31,332 nucleotides of DNA from Clostridiales bacterium UBA1728 (lineage in GTDB: Bacteria; Bacillota; Clostridia; Oscillospirales; Oscillospiraceae), in contig DCIK01000019.1 in NCBI GenBank assembly GCA_002315975.1, forward strand, positions 1 to 31,332, in the 5' to 3' direction. Under the pieces are notes generated by a model, which searched no databases, was not told the DNA's origin, and saw only the letters and a program-made list of their open reading frames with translations. Every line of letters starts with the position of its first letter. The stretch's first letter is position 1. Below, piece after piece: positions 26,190 through 31,332 of this stretch. The translations under genes and the position numbers were made by a program.

Positions 26190-27224
26190 ATGATTGTATT
26201 CGTAGAACGCGACATAGCCATTGATATGGGCACCGACACCACTCTCCTATATGTGGACGGCAAGGGTATCCGTCTCCGGGAGCCCACCGTGGTCACGGTG
26301 AACCAGCAGGACGGCAGCCTCCTGCGCATCGGCGAGGAGGCTCGGAAGATGCTGGGCCGCACCCCCGCCAATGTGGCGGCGGTGCATCCCATCGTCCACG
26401 GAGTGATTTCCGACTATGATATGGCTACGCTGATGCTCCGGGAGCTCATCCGCCGTGTCACCAGCTTCTCACTCTTCAAGCCCCGGGTGCTGATGTGCGT
26501 CCCCGGCAGCATCACCGGCGTGGAGGAACGCGCCATCATCGATGCCTGCGTGGAGGCCGGTGCCCGCAAGGTCTATCTGGTGGAGTCCTCCGTGGCTACC
26601 GCCGTGGGCGCGGGTCTGGATGTGAACCGTCCCGACGGACATATGATCGTGGATATCGGCTCCGGCACCACCGAGTGTGCCGTGGTCTCTGCCGGCGGCG
26701 TGGTGGAGAGCGAAAGCATCAAAACCGCGGGCAACAGCTTCGACGAGGCCATTATCCGCTACATCCGCCGCAAGCACTCCGTCCTCATCGGCGAGCAGAG
26801 CGCCGAGGCGCTCAAGCGCTCCATCGGCTGTGTGAAGCCCCGGCAGGAGATCGTCTATGAGGAGGTCAAGGGTCGCTGTCTGATGACCGGCCTGAGCCGC
26901 AGCGTGACCATCTCCTCCGATGAGATGGTGGAGGCGCTGGAGGAGCCCGCCAACACCATTCTGGAGACCGCCCACATGGTGCTCGAGCGCACGCCCCCCG
27001 AGCTGGTGGCCGACATCAGCGAGAACGGCGCAGTGCTCTCCGGCGGCGGCAGCCTCCTTTTCGGCATGGATCGCCTCTTCACCGAGCGCACCGGCATTGC
27101 CGCCAATGTGGTGGACGATGCCCTCTCCTGCACCGCCTACGGCGCAGGCCGTATGCTGGCCAAGCTGGACAATATGAACGAGGGCATGATCAATCTGGCC
27201 CGTATGCGCCAGATGAAGAAATAA
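26190..27224 (+). CDS. mreB: MreB-like bacterial actin
   Basis: A 344-residue actin-fold protein. Phosphate 1 reads AIDMGTDTT (the usual MreB form is DLGTANT-like), phosphate 2 is DIGSGTTECAVV, and the adenosine motif is LSGGGSLLFGMD. Residues RVLMCVPGSITGVEERAI and GLSRSVTISSDEM are MreB-like. GAGGTG lies 7 nt before the ATG. mreC/mreD are not adjacent, so this may be a paralogue (Mbl/MreBH type) rather than the principal MreB. The N-terminus MIVFVERD could be a membrane-contacting helix, as is known for the family; I would not insist on it. Confidence 0.92.
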   Translation: MIVFVERDIAIDMGTDTTLLYVDGKGIRLREPTVVTVNQQDGSLLRIGEEARKMLGRTPANVAAVHPIVHGVISDYDMATLMLRELIRRVTSFSLFKPRVLMCVPGSITGVEERAIIDACVEAGARKVYLVESSVATAVGAGLDVNRPDGHMIVDIGSGTTECAVVSAGGVVESESIKTAGNSFDEAIIRYIRRKHSVLIGEQSAEALKRSIGCVKPRQEIVYEEVKGRCLMTGLSRSVTISSDEMVEALEEPANTILETAHMVLERTPPELVADISENGAVLSGGGSLLFGMDRLFTERTGIAANVVDDALSCTAYGAGRMLAKLDNMNEGMINLARMRQMKK

Positions 27225-27240
27225 AAAACGCAAGCACACC

Positions 27241-27304
27241 CTTGGCTCCCCTGTTGCGAAGCAATGGGGGAGCTGTCACGGCAAAGCCGTGACTGAGGGG
27301 GCTC
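27241..27304. repeat. GC-rich composite hairpin repeat between mreB and the fusion gene
   Basis: GGCTCCCC...GGGGGAGC (27244-27273) is followed by a perfect GTCACGGC-aaa-GCCGTGAC hairpin (27275-27293) and TGAGGGGGCTC. It resembles the repeat after alaS. T-rich stretches follow (27312-27326), so it may end mreB transcription. Confidence 0.7.
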
Positions 27305-27340
27305 TGCGAGGCTTTTTTGCTTTTTTGGGGAGACTCTACG

Positions 27341-29938
27341 ATGGAATCAATGGAAACTCTGTTCGGGAAAAAGCTGTGGCTGCCTGCCATGCTGGAGGAG
27401 GGACTTCTCCGGGGCGGGGAGAACAGCTTTATCATTTACCAGCACGCCGACGGCAGCCGGGAGGAAATCAGCTATGCCACCATCCGCATGGCCGGCGAGC
27501 ATCTGGCCCGGCGGCTGGAGCAGGCGGGACTGCAGAAGGGTGACAGACTGGGCATCGTCTCGGCCCTGCGCCCCTACTGGTACGCGCTCTACTATGCCGC
27601 CACGCTGGGAGGCTACAGGATGGTGTGCATCGATCCGGGCCTGCCCGTGAACCAGATTCACTCCATGCTCCGCCAGACGGAGATTCGCGCCCTCTTTACC
27701 ACGCTGCCCCATTTGAAGCTGCCTGCCAACTTCGAGGGACGCATCCCCCTCTACGACATCCAGACCCTCTTCCCCCTGCGGGAGGGCAGCGCCGACCATG
27801 TGGACAAGCTGCTGGGGCCTGCCTCGCCCATGGAAGACGATGCCTTCTTTATTCTCTTCTCCTCCGGCACCACCGGCGAGCGGCGCAAGGGCGTGGTTCT
27901 GCCCCATTCCTCCGTGGCCGATGCCATCGAATGGCATACCGCCACAGACGGGGACATTTATAAAAATCTCCCTGCCTACAGCATCCATGAGCGGGATCTG
28001 ATGCTCTTCCCGCCTTACCATATCGCCGGTCTGCTCTGCGCCACCTTCGATCTCTACTGCAACACGCAGGTGCTGATGCTGGAGCGGCTGACCCCCCACG
28101 CTCTTGTGAGCGTTATGCAGGAGCTGCAGCCCGATAATATCTGCACCGTTCCCAGCATGATGAACTCTCTGATGAAGAAAATCCGGGCGGGACTGGACGA
28201 GAGCAAGCTCAAACGCTTTCTTGTCAACACCCTGCTGAAGCTCAGTGAGTTTCTGCGCCGGAAATGCGGCCTCAACTGGGGTTATACCCTGCTGAAATCC
28301 GTGAACAAGGCCGCCTTCGGCGGCAGGCTCCGCAGTCTCATGGTGGGCGCATCTCCCTGCGATGAGGAGAGTATGCGCTTCTTCCTCAACTGCGGCGTGG
28401 ATGTGGCACTGGCCTACGGGCTCACGGAGCTGGGCGCTCCGCTGGCCTGCACGGGCAAGGGCTACTACCTCAGCTCCACCGGCCGGGTGAGCAAGCACGG
28501 CGAGGGTCTGGATATCCGCATCGTGAACCCCGACGAGAATGGCCGGGGCGAGGTGGAGGTGCTCTCTCCCTTCCGTATGCTCGGCTACCTCTGCGAGGAG
28601 GACATGGAGGGCTGCTTCACGGAGGACGGCTACTTCAAAACCGGCGATTTAGGCTGGTTCAACGAGGATAACTGCCTTGTCATTGCCGGCCGCTCCAAGG
28701 AGGCCATCGTCCTGCGCAACGGCGAGAAGCTGCTGCCCGAGGAGATCGAGACCCACTATCAGGACATTTCGGACGTGGTCGAGCTGGTGGCCTTCCGGGT
28801 CAGCGGCGAGGGCGGCTGCGATGCCTTCTCCCTTGCCGCAGTGAAGGATAAGGCTCACGGCATCCCCGATGAGTCTACCCGCGCCCGGATACTGGACCGT
28901 GCGGCCACACTGCCGCCCATCTACCAGCCCACTGAGGTCTATATTCTGCCCGAGCTGCCCAGGTCCTCCACCAACAAGGTGCAGCGTTTCCGCCTCAGCG
29001 ATATGGCAAAGGACGGGCTGGCGCTGCCCATGTCCGACAGTCAGCTCAAGGCCGTGGAGGATGACGGCCCCGCCGGCGAGCTCCGGGCTCTGCTCATTCA
29101 GGTGGGCGGCCCCCAGTGGAAGACCGTGGAGCTCACCGAGGGTCTGCCCCTGAATCTGGACTCTCTGTCTACCATCGATCTGTTCGTGGCCATTCAGGAG
29201 CATTTCGGCGTGGACCTCTTCGAGCTGGCCACCCCGCCGGAGACCTTCGGCGCACTCCTGGAGGCGGTCACGGAGTTTGATCTGGAAGAGAAGAACGACA
29301 AGATCAAGCTGGATCTGTCAAAATACCCCGAGACCCCGTCCGCAGCCGATAAGCTCATCGGCGCTCAGCTGGAGCGGGCAGCGGTGCTGTACTGGAGAGT
29401 TCACGCCGTGGGCACGGAAAACCTGCCGAAAGAGGGCAACTATCTTCTCTGCTCCAACCATATTACCACCGTTGACCCCGTGTGGATTCGTCACTTCCTC
29501 GATAAAAAGACCCGGGAGCGCACCGCCGCCGTGGGCAAGGCCGCCATCGTCACCGATAAAAAGCTGAAGATTCTGGGTCGTGCCGGCTACCTGATCCCCG
29601 TGGATCGCACCGGCAACTCCATGGAGACGCTGGATCGCTGCCGGGAGCTCTTAGAGGAGGGCTGGAATGTGATCATCTTCCCCGAGGGCACCAACTACGA
29701 GGGCGCAGACCGGCTTCTGAGCTTCCGGGAGGGCCCCGCCCGTCTGGCCATCGCTGCGGGCAAGAGCGTGGTGCCTGTGCACATCAAGGGCGTGACGCCC
29801 ATGGAAACCGATCACCCCGACTTCCTGCCGCCCCGGGGCGGCGAGATCGAGATTGCCTACGGCAAGCCCATCTCCCCCGAAGGCCTGACCCCCGCCGAGC
29901 TCAACGAAAAGCTCCGGGAAGCCATCCTCTCCCTCTGA
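27341..29938 (+). CDS. Acyl-AMP ligase / acyl carrier / PlsC acyltransferase fusion
   Basis: An 865-residue three-part protein. An ANL acyl-adenylating ligase (about residues 20-560) has the P-loop SSGTTGE (174-180), AYGLTE, the FKTGDLGWF core and catalytic-type Lys546 (NKVQRF). A carrier domain (about 570-640) has a putative phosphopantetheine Ser608 in LNLDSLS. A LPLAT/PlsC domain (about 690-865) has NHITTVDP (His707/Asp712, the HX4D motif) and FPEGT (780-784). Predicted action: activate a fatty acid, load it on the built-in carrier, transfer it to a lysophospholipid or similar acceptor. E. coli Aas joins similar activities, in the other order and without a carrier. Start at 27341 chosen because GGGGA lies 9 nt upstream; a more upstream ATG (27317) lacks this. 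Substrates are not known. Confidence 0.88.
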   Translation: MESMETLFGKKLWLPAMLEEGLLRGGENSFIIYQHADGSREEISYATIRMAGEHLARRLEQAGLQKGDRLGIVSALRPYWYALYYAATLGGYRMVCIDPGLPVNQIHSMLRQTEIRALFTTLPHLKLPANFEGRIPLYDIQTLFPLREGSADHVDKLLGPASPMEDDAFFILFSSGTTGERRKGVVLPHSSVADAIEWHTATDGDIYKNLPAYSIHERDLMLFPPYHIAGLLCATFDLYCNTQVLMLERLTPHALVSVMQELQPDNICTVPSMMNSLMKKIRAGLDESKLKRFLVNTLLKLSEFLRRKCGLNWGYTLLKSVNKAAFGGRLRSLMVGASPCDEESMRFFLNCGVDVALAYGLTELGAPLACTGKGYYLSSTGRVSKHGEGLDIRIVNPDENGRGEVEVLSPFRMLGYLCEEDMEGCFTEDGYFKTGDLGWFNEDNCLVIAGRSKEAIVLRNGEKLLPEEIETHYQDISDVVELVAFRVSGEGGCDAFSLAAVKDKAHGIPDESTRARILDRAATLPPIYQPTEVYILPELPRSSTNKVQRFRLSDMAKDGLALPMSDSQLKAVEDDGPAGELRALLIQVGGPQWKTVELTEGLPLNLDSLSTIDLFVAIQEHFGVDLFELATPPETFGALLEAVTEFDLEEKNDKIKLDLSKYPETPSAADKLIGAQLERAAVLYWRVHAVGTENLPKEGNYLLCSNHITTVDPVWIRHFLDKKTRERTAAVGKAAIVTDKKLKILGRAGYLIPVDRTGNSMETLDRCRELLEEGWNVIIFPEGTNYEGADRLLSFREGPARLAIAAGKSVVPVHIKGVTPMETDHPDFLPPRGGEIEIAYGKPISPEGLTPAELNEKLREAILSL

Positions 29939-29952
29939 TATCTTTCTCCCGT

Positions 29953-29988
29953 GGGGGCGAGCATTGCGAGCCCGCCCCTGCATTTTCC
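29953..29988 (+). terminator. Hairpin after the fusion gene
   Basis: GGGGCG (29954-29959) pairs with CGCCCC (29973-29978), followed by TGCATTTTCC. It is 15 nt past the stop. A weak T-run means it may also be a repeat rather than an efficient terminator. Confidence 0.45.
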
Positions 29989-30026
29989 CCGCTCATACAA
30001 AAATCGAAAAAAGCTCAAAAAAAGTG

Positions 30027-30055
30027 TTGACAAATAGATAGCACCCTGCTATAAT
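30027..30055 (+). promoter_or_regulatory. Consensus promoter of the tRNA pair
   Basis: TTGACA (30027-30032), 17 nt, TATAAT (30050-30055), a full match. Transcription should begin about 30062, 19 nt before tRNA-Thr. Confidence 0.9.
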
Positions 30056-30080
30056 AACCCTTGCTGAACGGAACGGACAC

Positions 30081-30156
30081 GCTGGTGTAGCTCAGCCGGT
30101 AGAGCAGCTGATTTGTAATCAGCAGGTCGGGGGTTCGAATCCGTCCACCAGCTCCA
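30081..30156 (+). tRNA. tRNA-Thr (anticodon TGT)
   Basis: A 76-nt cloverleaf. The acceptor GCTGGTG pairs with CACCAGC (30146-30152), discriminator T, encoded CCA (30154-30156). The anticodon stem CTGAT/ATCAG encloses TTTGTAA, giving anticodon TGT, which reads ACN (mainly ACA) Thr codons. T-arm GGTTCGAATCC is standard. Confidence 0.96.
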
Positions 30157-30165
30157 AGTAAATAC

Positions 30166-30250
30166 GGGGGTGTTCCCGAGTGGCCAAAGGGGACAGACTG
30201 TAAATCTGCTGGCAATGCCTACGGTGGTTCGAATCCACCCGCCCCCACCA
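30166..30250 (+). tRNA. tRNA-Tyr (anticodon GTA)
   Basis: An 85-nt class II tRNA with a long variable arm. Acceptor GGGGGTG pairs with CGCCCCC (30240-30246) with one G-T pair, discriminator A, encoded CCA (30248-30250). The anticodon stem CAGA/TCTG encloses CTGTAAA, anticodon GTA. The 3' end GGTTCGAATCCACC is a frequent attachment site of phages, and probable prophage genes follow. Confidence 0.96.
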
Positions 30251-30294
30251 AGTAAGAAAAGCCTTGAGAAATCAAGGCTTTTCTTACTTTTTTC
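30251..30294 (+). terminator. Intrinsic terminator of the tRNA operon
   Basis: A 17-bp perfect stem (30251-30267 with 30272-30288), GAAA loop, then five T (30289-30293). It begins on the base after the tRNA-Tyr CCA. Confidence 0.95.
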
Positions 30295-30359
30295 CTTCTT
30301 TTTTCGAGGCTCAGACCGGTGCGTAAAACAGCGTGAAATCGCCCGTTTTGGCGCGGGGT

Positions 30360-30379
30360 TTGTTGTCAAATTGTTGTCA
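30360..30379. repeat. 9-bp direct repeats between the tRNAs and the holin
   Basis: TTGTTGTCA occurs at 30360-30368 and 30371-30379, 11 nt apart on the same strand. It lies between the tRNA terminator and the last prophage gene, where attP arm-type sites would be expected. No use has been shown. Confidence 0.35.
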
Positions 30380-30387
30380 GGTTTTCT

Positions 30388-30834
30388 TCATTTTTCGTGC
30401 TTGCCTTTGTCCTTGGCTTCTTTTTTCAACGCTTCCAGGGCTTCCCGGATGGGCTCCGGGTACTCGATGCCCATGGCGCCCATATTTTCCAGAATGCTCA
30501 GGCCTTCATTGGCCGTGAAAAACAGGATCACCGCCGACCTTACCCAGGTGCCGCCGATCAACAGATCTAAGCTCGCTCCGAACCATACAAAAATCAGAAT
30601 TGCGCACTTCTTCACCAGCCCCTTGAAGCCTGCCGCCGAGCTGGCCGCGCCGGTGTCGGTCTTACTGGAATTGTGCCAGATCAGCGCTACCAGCAGGCCG
30701 GTGATGTAGTCCGCGCTCATGGCGCAAATCAGCACCCGCAGCGCCGTATCCCAGCCTCCCATCGCGTCGGCCAGAGTCCCGCCGATTACGGCAAAGGCTC
30801 CGAAGACGATGTTTTTAACCGTCGTAAATTTCAT
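30388..30834 (-). CDS. Phage holin (Holin_4_1/TcdE-type family)
   Basis: A 148-residue membrane protein with several hydrophobic segments. It reads VKNIVFGAFAVIGGTLADAMGGWD...SADYITGLLVALIW...FKGLVKKCAILIFVWFGASLD, with WVRSAVILFFTANEGLSILENMGAMGI. The ADYITG and NEGLSILENMGAMG stretches are typical of the toxin-secretion/phage-lysis holin family, which releases endolysin through the membrane. It is highly charged at the C-terminus. Start at 30834 overlaps the upstream gene by 20 nt, with GGAGG 11 nt before it. It is the last leftward gene before the tRNA pair. Confidence 0.9.
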   Translation of the reverse strand: MKFTTVKNIVFGAFAVIGGTLADAMGGWDTALRVLICAMSADYITGLLVALIWHNSSKTDTGAASSAAGFKGLVKKCAILIFVWFGASLDLLIGGTWVRSAVILFFTANEGLSILENMGAMGIEYPEPIREALEALKKEAKDKGKHEK

Positions 30835-31228
30835 TTCTCTTTCTCCCTCCGCTGTTTTTATAGTCCTTACATTCTGCCTCCCGGCATTTCTTGGCGTGCT
30901 CCACGCAGCAAATGCTCGTGCCGTCGCTGTGATCCTCCCGGCAACGGAGACAGATGCAGTCCGGCATCAGCTCCCGGCATCGCTTGTCGTGGATGCCCGG
31001 TGTGGGCTCAGGCTTCCGCTGCGCGGCGGCATAGGCGCTCTCCGCTGCGTACTCGCTGGCCTGCCGCTCGCTCATGCTCTGGGGTTCGGCAGCTCGCGTG
31101 AGCGCGATGGCCTTCAGCGCCGCCGCTGTTTCATCCGTCCCACGCTCGCCGATGAGCTGCTCCAGCTCCCGCTCCAGCTCCATGCGATTGACCAGCAGAT
31201 TGAAATAGCGCTGATATTCATTCGCCAT
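30815..31228 (-). CDS. Small phage-region protein, Cys-rich C-terminal half
   Basis: A 137-residue protein of unknown function. The N-terminal part looks helical (MANEYQRYFNLLVNRMELERELEQLIGERG). The C-terminal half has several His and Cys residues (HDKRCRELMPDCICLRC, SICCVEHAKKC, EC) that could bind zinc. ATG 31228 was chosen because GGAGG lies 9 nt upstream and a longer frame would overlap the preceding coding sequence. The end overlaps the holin start. Location suggests a late-phage accessory gene; no family recognised. Confidence 0.65.
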   Translation of the reverse strand: MANEYQRYFNLLVNRMELERELEQLIGERGTDETAAALKAIALTRAAEPQSMSERQASEYAAESAYAAAQRKPEPTPGIHDKRCRELMPDCICLRCREDHSDGTSICCVEHAKKCREAECKDYKNSGGRKRNEIYDG

Positions 31229-31332
31229 TCTCCTCTTCCTCCTCGTCTTCCTCCACCCAGCTTCCCGCGCCGAAGACCGCCTCATACTGCTCTTTGAAGG
31301 TGCTGCTGACTTCCTCATCCGTGGCAGCGTTG
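31218..31332 (-). CDS. C-terminal end of a phage-region protein (partial)
   Basis: A leftward frame enters from the right edge and stops at 31218-31220, giving 37 residues. It ends in an acidic tail (WVEEDEEEEENGE). It overlaps the next gene's start by 11 nt, as is usual in phage late operons. The rest lies outside the window; short structural or assembly proteins next to lysis genes often have such tails, but I cannot name it. Confidence 0.6.
   Translation of the reverse strand, partial: NAATDEEVSSTFKEQYEAVFGAGSWVEEDEEEEENGE

Noticed and set aside
30170..30709. A 179-codon plus-strand frame across tRNA-Tyr and the holin
   Set aside because: It begins within tRNA-Tyr, crosses the terminator and lies opposite the holin, which has a clear family pattern.

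Overview
The window looks like a stretch of chromosome from a high-GC member of the Clostridia, most likely in or near the Oscillospiraceae/Ruminococcaceae. The evidence is strong AGGAGG-type ribosome sites, TTGACA/TATAAT promoters, an alanyl T-box riboswitch, RecD2, a CotH-type kinase, a GntR/ABC (Ytr-like) operon, tRNA genes with encoded CCA, and several families of GC-rich palindromic repeats in the gaps. The genus call is inference from content; no ribosomal RNA or marker search was possible.

Layout. Positions 1-240 are the tail of an unknown gene, followed by repeat-filled spacer. Positions 571-4331 carry three leftward genes, each with its own promoter: a flavin/Fe-S reductase of the old-yellow-enzyme/enoate-reductase type, a URO-D-fold putative methyltransferase, and a Fur/PerR-like repressor whose promoter overlaps a 7-1-7 palindrome. 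Divergent from the repressor is a large membrane-anchored CotH-kinase protein with two lamin-tail-like domains. Then come T-box-controlled alaS, a HIT hydrolase, a sirtuin, a very small Cys/Gly/Asn-rich hydrophobic protein on the opposite strand (11634-11777), the cell-wall transglycosylase MltG, and a tightly packed GntR-ATPase-permease operon with an evident operator.

Positions 16675-20088 hold glutamate racemase converging on a leftward three-gene operon (phosphodiester glycosidase, small membrane protein, glutamate dehydrogenase) whose members overlap by 4 nt. uvrA, recD2, a ComF-type phosphoribosyltransferase, an MreB-like actin and an unusual acyl-activating/carrier/acyltransferase fusion follow on the plus strand. 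A consensus promoter drives a tRNA-Thr/tRNA-Tyr pair ending in a strong terminator. Beyond it lies the end of a probable prophage (holin and two small genes, leftward), running off the right edge.

Most genes are core housekeeping. The most interesting material is: the 47-residue Cys/Gly protein with its own terminator; the acyl-AMP ligase-ACP-PlsC fusion next to an MreB paralogue; a five-copy bulged-hairpin repeat (TGAGTCA...TGACTCA arms, GGGGACAGGTTCC core) placed exactly at gene ends; and two self-control circuits (Fur-like and GntR) readable directly from the DNA. No CRISPR array, complete insertion sequence or defence locus was seen.
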